Positions 17,487 to 26,589 of a stretch of 64,000 nucleotides of DNA are shown here, one piece after another. Under the pieces are notes generated by a model that was given only the letters and a program-made list of their open reading frames with translations, ran no database searches and had not been told where the DNA came from. Numbering within the stretch: the stretch's first letter is position 1; each line of letters starts with the position of its first letter. The translations under genes were made by a program, and so were the position numbers. Source of the DNA: Maricaulis sp. (GTDB lineage: Bacteria; Pseudomonadota; Alphaproteobacteria; Caulobacterales; Maricaulaceae); NCBI RefSeq assembly GCF_017643475.1, contig NZ_JAEPNI010000004.1:242576-306575 (forward strand). The letters are read 5' to 3'.

Positions 17487-17921
17487 TCACTCCGCCTCGT
17501 GTTCCGGACGGCTCGATGCCGGCCAGGGCGCGGAGATGTCGATCATCACCGCTTCCAGGCATTCAACACTGAGCCGCAATTCTCCACCACCGGAAAATAC
17601 CAGGACAACAACACCGGAGGGCGCGTCTGAGGACTCAAAGCCGACCGAGAGCAGATTGACAACGGCGTCATCCGCGCCCTGGCGCAGGTTTTGTGACCAA
17701 GCGCCCGTCACCTGGGCAATCTGCAATCCCGTGCGGACACGCTCATTGCGACCGCCGCCTTCCCAACGGAACCGGTTGAGCGCGAGCGTAAAAGTGCGTG
17801 CCGACCTGGAAAACTCGAAATCACCCAGCTGCGCCACGGCATCCTGAAGGGTCGCGCTTATGGTTTGGAGATCATTCTCGTCCAGCGCGGACAGTCTCAG
17901 TGGCAAGGCAGGCCTAGGCAA
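17487..17921 (-). CDS. DUF2948 family protein
   Basis: 144 residues. It begins MPRPALPLRLSALDENDLQTIS and contains FTLALNRFRWE and GGGELRLSVECLEAVMIDIS, the pattern of DUF2948, an uncharacterised alphaproteobacterial family found directly after murA. No membrane segment is seen. The gene starts 9 bases downstream of murA and is followed without a gap by UPF0262, so it is co-transcribed. Confidence 0.92.
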   Translation of the reverse strand: MPRPALPLRLSALDENDLQTISATLQDAVAQLGDFEFSRSARTFTLALNRFRWEGGGRNERVRTGLQIAQVTGAWSQNLRQGADDAVVNLLSVGFESSDAPSGVVVLVFSGGGELRLSVECLEAVMIDISAPWPASSRPEHEAE

Positions 17922-17930
17922 GAAAGGCTC

Positions 17931-19196
17931 CTATTCGGATTCCCGGCGAATCTGAGCGCCACATTTGGAGAGTTTCTCCTCCAGACGCTCGAATCCGCGA
18001 TCAAGATGGTAGACCCGGTTGACCACGGTTTCCCCTTCCGCCGCAAGTCCGGCGATGACGAGGGAGACGCTGGCCCGCAGATCCGTTGCCATGACCGGCG
18101 CGCCCTTGAGACTTTTCACACCACGAACAATGGCTTCGTTCCCATGCACAGCGATATCCGCACCCAGCCGGGTGAGTTCCGGAGCGTGCATGAAACGGTT
18201 CTCGAAAATCGTCTCCCGGATCACCGAGGTGCCTTCCGCCAAGGTCATGACGGCCATGAATTGCGCCTGGGCATCAGTTGGAAAACCGGGGAAAGGCTGG
18301 GTCTCGATATCCGTTCCGACGATCTGTGAGCCATTGCGGGCGACCCGAACTCCAGCATCCGAGGGCTCGACCGTGACACCCGCATCACTCATCGCGCGCC
18401 ACAGCACCTTATTGTGTTCCCAGCGCGCCCCCTCCAGCTCGACATCACCACCCGCAGCGGCCACCGCAAGCGCGTAGGTCGCCGTCTCGATACGATCAGC
18501 GACAACCTGGTGGCGGACGCCGCTGAGCCTTTCACGCCCCTGGATCCGGATCGTCGACGTACCGGCGCCCTCCACTTCAGCGCCCATGGCGGCGAGACAA
18601 TCGGCAAGGTCGCCAATCTCCGGTTCGCGGGCTGCATTGTCGATCACGCTTTCCCCGCGGGCCAGGGAGGCCGCGAGCATGGCATGTTCAGTCGCACCAA
18701 CAGATGCGAATGGAAGCTCGATTTCACCGCCGACCAGACCACCCTTCGGCGCTGTCGCCTCGACATATCCTTCCGACAACTCGATCTGTGCACCAAGGGC
18801 TTCAAGGGCTTTGAGGTGAAGGTCAACCGGACGGGCTCCGATCGCGCACCCCCCCGGGAGCGAGACCTTGGCCTTGCCTTCGCGGGCAACCAATGGGCCC
18901 AGAACATTGAAAGTCGCGCGCATCTTGCGGACAAGGTCGTAGGGCGCATACGTGTCAGCGATCCGACCAGCATGCAGCGTCATTTCCGGACCAGGCCCCT
19001 CCTCCACGGACACGCCTAGTCGCGCCAACAGATGCGCCATGAAGCGGCTATCAGCCAGGCGCGGCATACGCGTCAGCACCAGCGGCTCGTCCGTCAGCAG
19101 TGCAGCGGCCATGAGTTTGAGCGCCGAATTCTTAGCACCAGAAATACTGATGCCCCCGTTGAGCTTCGCGCCGCCCTGGATGACGATACGGTCCAT
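17931..19196 (-). CDS. murA: UDP-N-acetylglucosamine 1-carboxyvinyltransferase
   Basis: 421 residues, the family's normal length. [26 protein letters not shown] carries Lys22; the PEP-binding cysteine is C117 in [15 protein letters not shown], the fosfomycin target. MurA transfers enolpyruvate from PEP to UDP-GlcNAc, the first committed step of peptidoglycan synthesis. It heads the murA - DUF2948 - UPF0262 - phosphatase run. Confidence 0.97.
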   Translation of the reverse strand: MDRIVIQGGAKLNGGISISGAKNSALKLMAAALLTDEPLVLTRMPRLADSRFMAHLLARLGVSVEEGPGPEMTLHAGRIADTYAPYDLVRKMRATFNVLGPLVAREGKAKVSLPGGCAIGARPVDLHLKALEALGAQIELSEGYVEATAPKGGLVGGEIELPFASVGATEHAMLAASLARGESVIDNAAREPEIGDLADCLAAMGAEVEGAGTSTIRIQGRERLSGVRHQVVADRIETATYALAVAAAGGDVELEGARWEHNKVLWRAMSDAGVTVEPSDAGVRVARNGSQIVGTDIETQPFPGFPTDAQAQFMAVMTLAEGTSVIRETIFENRFMHAPELTRLGADIAVHGNEAIVRGVKSLKGAPVMATDLRASVSLVIAGLAAEGETVVNRVYHLDRGFERLEEKLSKCGAQIRRESE

Positions 19197-19249
19197 CTTA
19201 ACTCCTCACTTCAAGATACGCGGCAAAAGGCCCGGCAAGTCCGGCCGGA

Positions 19250-19441
19250 TTATGACCTGTCCGTGGGCAATTTAGAGGCAGAATTGTCAGTTGTTTCCCC
19301 ATCCTGTTCAGTCGGCGCTGCCGTCCGGCCCGCCTTGCGGCGGCGCAGATTGGCGCGCAGCGCTTCTGCCAGACGGTCTTCACGTGTGCCTTCAGGCTTG
19401 GTTTTGCGGGCGGATGCGGGGGTTTTTGATGTATCGCTCAT
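19250..19441 (-). CDS. Small basic protein upstream of murA
   Basis: 63 residues from the ATG at 19441 (MSDTSKTPASARKTKPEG); a second ATG 12 bases upstream is possible. The core EDRLAEALRANLRRRKAG is a basic amphipathic helix seen in small proteins that sit upstream of murA in alphaproteobacteria. The C-terminal tail is polar and probably disordered. Function unknown; it is likely a nucleic-acid or ribosome-associated small protein, which is only inference. Confidence 0.65.
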   Translation of the reverse strand: MSDTSKTPASARKTKPEGTREDRLAEALRANLRRRKAGRTAAPTEQDGETTDNSASKLPTDRS

Positions 19442-19545
19442 GCGTTTTGTCATGTCGAATGCAGCTGGTTACGTCAAGACACTCTTGGCGGGCGCGCGAC
19501 CTTGCGTTATACGCCCGTCTCCCGTTCGCGATCTCGCGATCCGGC

Positions 19546-19620
19546 GCCGCGGTAGCTCAGTGGTAGAGCGCACCCTTGGTAAGGGTGAGGCCGAGAGTTC
19601 AATTCTCTCTCGCGGCACCA
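19546..19620 (+). tRNA. tRNA-Thr (GGT)
   Basis: A cloverleaf from GCCGCGG to TCGCGGC plus ACCA, with anticodon stem CACCC/GGGTG and loop TTGGTAA (anticodon GGT). CCA is encoded. The gene stands alone, just downstream of and divergent from the small murA-upstream gene. Confidence 0.97.
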
Positions 19621-19684
19621 TTCCCCCAAAACTCACAGCCTTCTCGGACCGCCCGGCTCCGCTCGTACGTACGAACACGAAAAT

Positions 19685-19710
19685 GGGGGCCTGCAAGCAA
19701 GCCCCCTTTC
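19685..19710 (+). terminator. Probable terminator after tRNA-Thr
   Basis: GGGGGC / GCCCCC stem with a 10-base loop followed by TTTCG. The T tract is short, so strength is uncertain. Confidence 0.55.
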
Positions 19711-19747
19711 GTAACGCTGAACCCTCTCAGCGAGATATGTAGCGCGT

Positions 19748-20074
19748 CTAGTTAATGGCGCGCGGGATGTTGGCGACGGTGAAATGGAAGTAACCGGCCT
19801 CACGAACACGCTCCTGCAACAGGGCCTCACCCTCGCTGACGGCGGCTTGCAGGCACTCCTGTTGGTCGGAGCGAAGTGACAGGGCGCGTGTGTCGCGATT
19901 CGCACAGACGTCTTCAGCGGCTCGCAGGATATCCGCGCGGATAGAGGCCTGGCCGGCTTCAGTCGCCAGATCTGCCGGATGGAAATCCACAATCTGGGTC
20001 GGCTCGGCCGCGGAAGCGCTGGCACCTGCCAGCAGGGTTGCAGCAATGGCGAGGGGGAGAATCGCATGTTTCAT
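19748..20074 (-). CDS. UrcA family secreted protein
   Basis: 108 residues from the ATG at 20074 (MKHAILPLAIAATLLAGASASA), with a signal peptide cleaved after about residue 22. The mature part has the UrcA pattern: a strand ending VDFHPADL, T-x-x-G, a helix IRADILRAAEDVC with a Cys, and a second helix with a Cys (ECLQAAVSEG). UrcA proteins are small periplasmic proteins of unknown function, common in Caulobacterales and Sphingomonadales. It has no operon partner. Confidence 0.82.
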   Translation of the reverse strand: MKHAILPLAIAATLLAGASASAAEPTQIVDFHPADLATEAGQASIRADILRAAEDVCANRDTRALSLRSDQQECLQAAVSEGEALLQERVREAGYFHFTVANIPRAIN

Positions 20075-20345
20075 TGGGGGGACCTTTCTCTGTACCAATT
20101 GAACGATCCGCGCCCCACGATCTCATGCCGTGTGTGTGCTGAACCGTTGATGGGATCATCGCCCGGCGCACCTGTCCTCAGCATTTCGCCCGTATTAGAC
20201 ATTTGAGAACTTCTGTTGAGGTTCCGGACAGGTTTTCAACAGGTTTGTCTTCGCGCGCTGCCTCGGCTCCCATCTGCAAGCTCGGCCAGCATCTGGCCCC
20301 GCCATGTTGGCGGCGCTAAAACACGTGCGGGACCGAGGGGACGTC

Positions 20346-20714
20346 ATGCAATCTGATCTGATGCGTGCAGGAGCAGCGCTTGTCGTTGCGGCCATGATGG
20401 CCGGTGGCGCGGTATGGGCGTCCCCCCATCTGGGCCTGGCAGCGGACCTGCCGAGAGAGGAGCGCCTCTACTCCATTCTCAACATCACCGAGGACCCGTC
20501 TGTCTGGGCAGCTTGCCCCCTGGATCAGCCGGCGCTGAGATCACAGATCGAATTGCGACTTGCCGCCGAACGCCTGGATGGTGTTTTCAGCCCGATCGCG
20601 GAGGGGCCAGATGTAATGATGCATGAGGTCGAGGCGCGCCTCGCCGATGACGAGGTTTGCGACTGGACAATCCGCGTGAACTATCAGGGCAATAGTCATA
20701 CGCTTGCGCGATGA
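20346..20714 (+). CDS. Hypothetical secreted or anchored protein
   Basis: 122 residues from the ATG at 20346. The N-terminus (MQSDLMRAGAALVVAAMMAGGAVWASP) is a signal peptide or anchor. The rest is ~95 soluble residues with two cysteines (WAACPLD and DEVCDW) that could form a disulphide, and no motif I recognise. Its TGA overlaps the ATG of the proline iminopeptidase (ATGA), so the two are translated together, but nothing visible links their functions. Confidence 0.65.
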   Translation: MQSDLMRAGAALVVAAMMAGGAVWASPHLGLAADLPREERLYSILNITEDPSVWAACPLDQPALRSQIELRLAAERLDGVFSPIAEGPDVMMHEVEARLADDEVCDWTIRVNYQGNSHTLAR

Positions 20715-21715
20715 GCGCGTTTTTCCCCGACATCACCCCCTTCAATTCCGGCCGTTTCGAAACGGGAGACGGGCATGAGCTCTTCTGGCAGGAATGCGGC
20801 AATCCGGCGGGTATCCCCCTACTCTTCCTGCATGGCGGGCCAGGTTCGGGGTGTTCACCGAAATATCGCCGGGTCTTCGATCCCCAGCGGTTTCGCATCC
20901 TCATGCTGGACCAGCGCGGCGCAGGACAATCCCGCCCGGTCGCCAGTCTCGAGCACAACACCACTGCTCATCTGATCGACGACCTCGAAATCCTTCGCGA
21001 CACGCTCGGGCTGAACCGATGGATTGTCTACGGACCGTCCTGGGGCTCCACCCTTGCGCTCGCCTACGCGCAAGCGCATCCGGAACGGATCAGCGGACTT
21101 GTCGTACAGGCCGTCTTCCTGGGCACAGAGAGTGAGCTGAACTGGTGGCACAGTCCGGACGGGCTGCAGCGCTTCTTCCCGGACGCGTGGGACGCCTTCA
21201 TCAGCCCGGTGCCGATACCCGCACGCGAAAGCGCCACAAACGTCATGGACTGGTATCTGGATGTCATGCGCGCGGAGCAGGCGGCAGGCTATCCGCTGCT
21301 GGCCAACTTGGCGACGGCCTCTCTTGACGAACTGCGGCGCTCCGCCGTCTATCGCTGGACTGAGTATGAAGACCGCACCTCCTACCTGGAAAACTCGCCG
21401 CAGGAAGTCCTGGAGAGCCTGCGCGAGCGTGGCGCAGACTATATCGCCTCACATTCCCTGATCGAGGCGCACTACTTCCAGAACCGGTGTTTCCTGAAAC
21501 CCGACCAGCTTATCCAGGACGCCCACCGCCTCGCGGACATTCCGATGGCGATCCTGCACAGCCGGTATGACATGGTCTGCCCGCCTCAGTCCGCCTTCCG
21601 CCTGGCTGCGGCCTGTCCGCATGCGGACTTCCGTCTTGTACCGGTCAACGGGCACGGCATGACGGAAACGACACAGGCGGTGCTGCGGGAGATCATGAGC
21701 GGGTTTGAGGGTTAG
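20711..21715 (+). CDS. pip: Proline iminopeptidase
   Basis: 334 residues of the S33 family. Motifs: FLHGGPGSGCSP (oxyanion region), DQRGAGQS, the nucleophile elbow GPSWGSTLAL (Ser110; the family more often has GGSWGS), and NGHGMTET for the catalytic His. It removes N-terminal proline from peptides in the cytoplasm. It is coupled to the small gene upstream and overlaps the convergent DUF2793 gene by 4 bases (TTAG serves as the stop on both strands). Confidence 0.93.
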   Translation: MSAFFPDITPFNSGRFETGDGHELFWQECGNPAGIPLLFLHGGPGSGCSPKYRRVFDPQRFRILMLDQRGAGQSRPVASLEHNTTAHLIDDLEILRDTLGLNRWIVYGPSWGSTLALAYAQAHPERISGLVVQAVFLGTESELNWWHSPDGLQRFFPDAWDAFISPVPIPARESATNVMDWYLDVMRAEQAAGYPLLANLATASLDELRRSAVYRWTEYEDRTSYLENSPQEVLESLRERGADYIASHSLIEAHYFQNRCFLKPDQLIQDAHRLADIPMAILHSRYDMVCPPQSAFRLAAACPHADFRLVPVNGHGMTETTQAVLREIMSGFEG

Positions 21716-22440
21716 TCCGGCGCTTCCGGCACCACGGCGTGGATAGCTACCCTCACCGTACCGCCAGCGAAATCACCCCCATTCGCCGTCAAAACAACGG
21801 GCGTTTCAGCGTAAAAGGCCTGGGGGCCGATCACACCGACATTGGACGCGCCCGCGGCAATACCGAGTGATCCGCCGAACTTGGACGTCTCGCTGGCTAT
21901 GCCGCAGTCGAAACTGGTGGCACCGTTGATCACGCTGATGGTTCTCACGGAGACGCCAAAGACGATTGCACGATCAGGGATGGTGATCGTCGTCTGAACG
22001 CTTGCGCCCGCAAGAGCGCCCAACTCCTCCTCCAGCAAGACCGCCTTGGTCAGTGCGCCCATCTCGCCAAGCGCCAGGACGCGTTCGGAAGTCTCATAGG
22101 CTGCGGTCCAGTGCCCGTCTCCAAAGACACAGCGAGTGCCCTCATCAATCACCCAGCCCTGCCAACCGGTCTGAGGAATAATCTCGCTCCAGGAACCGTC
22201 CCGCCACAACGCTATCGAGGCGGTCGACATCGCGGACCAGTCGGTTCCGCTTGCTCCGGCCGGCAGGATCCAGGCCTGGCCATTCACGGGCGATGAGGGC
22301 TGAGCCGTGAGGACGCGGCTCTCCACGCTCAACTGAACCAGCGTGTCGAGACGCAGCAGGCTCTCATTCACGGTGACATGTTTCTGGGCCTGGTCCGGCA
22401 TGACGAGCGGAAGTGACAGGCGCGGGCTTTGTTCGGACAT
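21712..22440 (-). CDS. DUF2793 family protein (phage/GTA tail-associated type)
   Basis: 242 residues. The start SPRLSLPLVMPDQAQKHVTVNESLLRLDTLVQLSV is the DUF2793 signature, found in proteins near gene-transfer-agent or prophage tail genes of alphaproteobacteria. The C-terminal half is beta-rich (TTITIPDRAIVFGVSVRTI, then a Gly/Ala-rich segment ending VAIHAVVPEAPD) and looks like a structural or carbohydrate-binding fold. No other tail genes are nearby, so this is an isolated copy. Function is unknown. Confidence 0.82.
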   Translation of the reverse strand: MSEQSPRLSLPLVMPDQAQKHVTVNESLLRLDTLVQLSVESRVLTAQPSSPVNGQAWILPAGASGTDWSAMSTASIALWRDGSWSEIIPQTGWQGWVIDEGTRCVFGDGHWTAAYETSERVLALGEMGALTKAVLLEEELGALAGASVQTTITIPDRAIVFGVSVRTISVINGATSFDCGIASETSKFGGSLGIAAGASNVGVIGPQAFYAETPVVLTANGGDFAGGTVRVAIHAVVPEAPD

Positions 22441-22594
22441 GACGATCTCCTTGCTGTATGTAAAGCATGCAAGGTGGCCGGGGCGGGTGGAGAGGCTCGC
22501 GCACTATCCATGCGCATATCGCGCACTTGACGCAGGCCCCTCTCATGCCTTTTCTCCGCCCAACAGGATCATTGCGCCGCGAGGAATTTGTCCG

Positions 22595-24019
22595 ATGAGC
22601 GAAACTATCCACACCATGTCCGGGGGATTTGCCGCAAAAACCGCCGAAGACTGGCGCCCGCTGGCCGAAAAGGCCCTGCGCGGAGCGGATTTCGACGAGA
22701 CACTCGGGCGGGCCAGCGCGGATGGTATTGATCGCGGCACGGCCTTTTTCGAGCGGGCTGACAATGCGGGTGCCGTGGACTTGCGTGAGCGCGACCTACA
22801 CCTGCCCTGGGGCATGCGCGCCTCCATCGTTGAAGCGACTCCGGAAACTGCCAATGAAGCGGCTCTCGCAGATTTGATGGGCGGAGTTTCGGAGCTGGAA
22901 CTCAATCTCGACCCGCGGGGCGAAACCGGTCTCGCGGCGAATGATGTCGACGCGTTGGACGCGGCCCTCAAGGGAGTCGACCTGTCTCTCGCTCCGATCC
23001 ACCTCGATGTCATCCTGGGCCAGGGCACGCACGCCCATCACCTGCTCGCACTTTATGCGCGTCGTCGGATTGACGGTGAAACGCTCGAGGGCGGTCTGGG
23101 GCTCAACCCGATCGGCCGCGCTGCACGCCAGAATGTGGACTTGGATCCGGAGTGTTTCGACAAGGCCAAAGCCCACGTTCAGCTCTGCCAGGCCGCGTTT
23201 CCGAAACTGAAGATCTTCCGTGCTGACGGTGCCCTCGCCTTCGAGGCCGGTGCGACTGAAGCACAGGAACTCGCCGTCATGGCCGGCAAGGTCGCGGCCT
23301 ATATGCGCTTGATGGGTGAATGCGGCATGAGCGCGGATGAGGCGTCTCAGGCCATCGAGATCAAGCTTGCAGCCGACACTGACATTCACCTCACCATCGC
23401 CAAGCTGCGGGCGGCACGCCGGGTATTCGCGCAGATCGCCAGCAGCTTCGGTGCAACGGCTAAACGCGCCAACATCCATGTCGTTACGGCAGGACGCATG
23501 CTCAGCGCCAAGGACCCGTGGACGAATCTGATCCGCAATGCTTGCGCGGGCTTTGCTGCAGCAGCTGGCGGTGCCGACAGTATCACCATCCGCCCGATGA
23601 CCGATGCCCTGGGACGCCCTGGCAGCTTTGCGCGGCGCGTGGCTCGCAACCTTCATATCCTGCTCGCGGAAGAAAGCCATATCGGCAAGGTCACTGACCC
23701 GGCAGCCGGAGGCTATCTGCACGAGCACCTGACCGAGCAGCTCGCACAGAAGGCCTGGACCAAGTTCCAGGATATCGAACGCAAGGGCGGCCTAGTGGCG
23801 GCTTTTGCAGACGGTTCGCTGCAGGCAGAGATCGCTGCGGCGCGTGAAGCGCGGGTGCAACAGATTGCCGATGGCAGCGAGATTATTCTGGGCGTCACCA
23901 AGTACCCCGACCCGGATCCCAAACCGGTTGAAACCGGCGATGCATGGGGAGAGGCAACCTCCCCCGATAGCCCGCTTGCCCCCGTCTCCCTTGCAGCGTC
24001 GTTCGAGGGCAAAGATTGA
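22595..24019 (+). CDS. mutA: Methylmalonyl-CoA mutase, small (beta) subunit
   Basis: 474 residues from the ATG at 22595, which has GAGGAA 7 bases upstream; the open frame extends to 22343 but overlaps the divergent DUF2793 gene. It is a MutA-type TIM barrel without a B12-binding domain: FAAKTAEDWRPLAEKALRG at the start, and LGLNPIGRAAR, MRLMGECGMSADEASQAIE, GGADSITIRPMTDALG and ESHIGKVTDPAAGGYLHEHL later. It pairs with MutB to isomerise methylmalonyl-CoA and succinyl-CoA in propionate metabolism. Its TGA overlaps the next ATG (TGATG). Confidence 0.93.
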   Translation: MSETIHTMSGGFAAKTAEDWRPLAEKALRGADFDETLGRASADGIDRGTAFFERADNAGAVDLRERDLHLPWGMRASIVEATPETANEAALADLMGGVSELELNLDPRGETGLAANDVDALDAALKGVDLSLAPIHLDVILGQGTHAHHLLALYARRRIDGETLEGGLGLNPIGRAARQNVDLDPECFDKAKAHVQLCQAAFPKLKIFRADGALAFEAGATEAQELAVMAGKVAAYMRLMGECGMSADEASQAIEIKLAADTDIHLTIAKLRAARRVFAQIASSFGATAKRANIHVVTAGRMLSAKDPWTNLIRNACAGFAAAAGGADSITIRPMTDALGRPGSFARRVARNLHILLAEESHIGKVTDPAAGGYLHEHLTEQLAQKAWTKFQDIERKGGLVAAFADGSLQAEIAAAREARVQQIADGSEIILGVTKYPDPDPKPVETGDAWGEATSPDSPLAPVSLAASFEGKD

Positions 24020-24387
24020 TGTGTGAACTTCCCTACATCCCGTCAGAGTGGGAAACGATCGAATGTGTTCAGACCTCTCCTGCGCAGGAGAACATGGTGG
24101 GTCGAGGTAGCGCAGTCTTCGCCCAACGGCCGCCCGCGCTTTCAGTGCATCCGATGGCGCTGCCGCGTCCGGCCATATGGACGGACGACGATGGCGCGCA
24201 AAGAGCAGGAGTCATTGTTCAAGCTGAACCCATCAATGGCGACAGCACGGCCGTTGCCCTCGGGGCGGTTGAACCGAACGGGCAGAACCATGTCGTGTTA
24301 CTCGAGAATACAATAATCCTCTCAGAACCGAGTGAACGTTGGATCGAGTTGGCCTCTGTCACGGCGAACCGCGAAGGAGAGAAGTAA
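24019..24387 (+). CDS. Uncharacterised protein encoded between mutA and mutB
   Basis: 122 residues, [18 protein letters not shown]..., ending TANREGEK. Its ATG overlaps the mutA stop (TGATG) and its TAA overlaps the mutB ATG (TAATG), so all three genes should be translated as a unit. The sequence is soluble and beta-looking ([38 protein letters not shown]) with no motif I can name. mutA and mutB usually abut directly, so an inserted gene is odd. A mutase accessory or assembly role is only inference. Confidence 0.7.
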   Translation: MCELPYIPSEWETIECVQTSPAQENMVGRGSAVFAQRPPALSVHPMALPRPAIWTDDDGAQRAGVIVQAEPINGDSTAVALGAVEPNGQNHVVLLENTIILSEPSERWIELASVTANREGEK

Positions 24388-26534
24388 TGCAGAACCCTGA
24401 CTTCACTCAGATCGAGCTCGGCGCGCTGGAGACCGGCACTGGTGGCGCGCGCCGCGAATGGACACCGGCGGAAGGTATTCCGATCAAGTCGCAATACCGC
24501 GCCAGCGACAGTGACGGCATTGATTTCCTGATCAGTGTCCCGGGCGCAGCGCCTTTTGTGCGCGGCCCCTACCCGACCATGTACGGGCAACGCCCCTGGA
24601 CCATCCGCCAGTATGCCGGTTTCTCGACGGCGGAAGATTCCAACGCCTTCTACCGCCGCAATCTGGCCGCCGGCCAGAAAGGCCTTTCGGTTGCTTTCGA
24701 CCTGGCCACTCACCGCGGTTATGACAGTGACCATGAACGTGTTGCCGGTGATGTCGGCATGGCCGGTGTGGCGATCGACAGCATCTATGACATGCGGACC
24801 CTGTTTGACGGCATCCCACTCGACCAGATGTCCGTCTCGATGACGATGAATGGCGCGGTCCTGCCGGTCCTCGCACTCTACATCGTTGCGGCCGAGGAAC
24901 AGGGCGTCAGCCCGGATAAACTCTCCGGTACGATCCAGAACGACATCCTCAAGGAATTCATGGTGCGGAACACCTATATCTATCCGCCCCAGCCTTCCAT
25001 GCGCATCATCTCGGACATCTTTGCCTATACCTCGGCAAACATGCCGAAATACAACTCGATCTCGATCTCGGGCTATCACATGCAGGAGGCCGGCGCGCCG
25101 GCGGATCTGGAGCTGGCCTACACGATCGCGGACGGTCTGGAATACATCCAGACGGGTGTGGATGCCGGCCTCGACGTGGACGCTTTCGCGCCCCGCCTCT
25201 CCTTCTTCTTCGGCATCGGCATGAATGTCTTCATGGAGATCGCCAAGCTGCGTGCCGCGCGCCTGCTCTGGGCCAAGCTGGTCAAGGAACGGTTCTCGCC
25301 GAAATCCGACAAGTCCATCTGCCTGCGCACGCACTGCCAGACCTCCGGCTGGTCACTGACGGCCCAGGACGTATTCAACAATGTTGGCCGTACGGCACTG
25401 GAAGCCATCGCGGCCGTAGACGGTCACACCCAGTCCCTGCACACCAACTCGCTGGACGAAGCCCTGGCCCTGCCGACGGACTTCTCTGCGCGCATTGCCC
25501 GCAACACCCAGCTCCTGCTGCAGACCGAGGCCCATCTGTGTGATACCGCCGACCCATGGGGCGGCAGTCACTATGTCGAACGCCTCACCCACGACCTCGC
25601 CGCAAAGGCGCTCGATCATATCGCCGAGGTCGACAAGCTGGGCGGCATGGCCAAGGCGATTGATGCCGGCATCCCGAAACTGCGGATTGAAGAAGCTGCT
25701 GCCCGCACCCAGGCGATGATCGATAGCGGTCAGCAGACGATTACCGGCGTCAACAAGTTCCGCCTCGATGAGGAAGAGGACGTTCCGGTTCTCAAGGTCG
25801 ACAATTATCTGGTTCGCAAACAGCAGATCGAGAAGCTCGAACGCCTGCGCCAGGAGCGCGACAGCGCCGAGGTCGAAAGCAAGCTGGACGGGCTGGCCAA
25901 TGCCGCGCGCGCGGGTGACGGCAATTTGCTGGCACTGGCCGTCGACGCAGCACGCGCCAAGGCGACCGTCGGCGAGATTTCAGACGCGATGGAGCGCTCC
26001 TTCAACCGCCATGTGGCAAAGATCCAGACGGTCAAAGGCGTCTATGCCGCCGCAGCAGGTGATGATGACCGCATCAAGCTGGCAAAACGATTTGCTGCAG
26101 ACTTTGCAAAGCGTCACGGCCGCAAGCCCAAGATCTTGATCGCCAAGCTGGGCCAGGACGGGCATGACCGCGGCCAGAAAGTCGTCGCCTCGGCCTATGC
26201 CGACCTCGGCTGGGAGGTCGTCGCCGGACCGCTCTTCCAGACACCGCAAGAGGCTGCGGCACTGGCGGTGGAGGAAAACGTTCACGCCGCTGCAGCCTCG
26301 TCACTGGCGGCCGGTCACCTGACCCTGGTACCCGAGCTGCGCAATGCGCTGCGCGACAACGGGCGTGACGACATTCTGGTGATTGTTGGCGGCGTTATCC
26401 CGCCGGACGACGAGCCGGTCCTGCGCCAGATGGGTGCAGCCGCAGTTTTCCCGCCGGGCACAATCATCGCAGACAGTGCCATCGTGATGCTGGAGCGTAT
26501 GGGCGTCGATATCGAGGCAGAATTGGCAGAATAA
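24387..26534 (+). CDS. mutB: Methylmalonyl-CoA mutase, large (alpha) subunit
   Basis: 715 residues from the ATG at 24387. The catalytic barrel holds [49 protein letters not shown] and [12 protein letters not shown]. The C-terminal cobalamin domain has the DxHxxG motif DGHDRG (His593, the lower axial ligand) and GGVIPPDD. It carries out the B12-dependent carbon-skeleton rearrangement with MutA. Length and motifs are complete. Third gene of the mutA - unknown - mutB unit. Confidence 0.97.
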   Translation: MQNPDFTQIELGALETGTGGARREWTPAEGIPIKSQYRASDSDGIDFLISVPGAAPFVRGPYPTMYGQRPWTIRQYAGFSTAEDSNAFYRRNLAAGQKGLSVAFDLATHRGYDSDHERVAGDVGMAGVAIDSIYDMRTLFDGIPLDQMSVSMTMNGAVLPVLALYIVAAEEQGVSPDKLSGTIQNDILKEFMVRNTYIYPPQPSMRIISDIFAYTSANMPKYNSISISGYHMQEAGAPADLELAYTIADGLEYIQTGVDAGLDVDAFAPRLSFFFGIGMNVFMEIAKLRAARLLWAKLVKERFSPKSDKSICLRTHCQTSGWSLTAQDVFNNVGRTALEAIAAVDGHTQSLHTNSLDEALALPTDFSARIARNTQLLLQTEAHLCDTADPWGGSHYVERLTHDLAAKALDHIAEVDKLGGMAKAIDAGIPKLRIEEAAARTQAMIDSGQQTITGVNKFRLDEEEDVPVLKVDNYLVRKQQIEKLERLRQERDSAEVESKLDGLANAARAGDGNLLALAVDAARAKATVGEISDAMERSFNRHVAKIQTVKGVYAAAAGDDDRIKLAKRFAADFAKRHGRKPKILIAKLGQDGHDRGQKVVASAYADLGWEVVAGPLFQTPQEAAALAVEENVHAAAASSLAAGHLTLVPELRNALRDNGRDDILVIVGGVIPPDDEPVLRQMGAAAVFPPGTIIADSAIVMLERMGVDIEAELAE

Positions 26535-26589
26535 GCTGGTCGTCGGCCCCTTCTCTCCGCTAAGCTGATATTGGATCAGGAGGGGGCCC

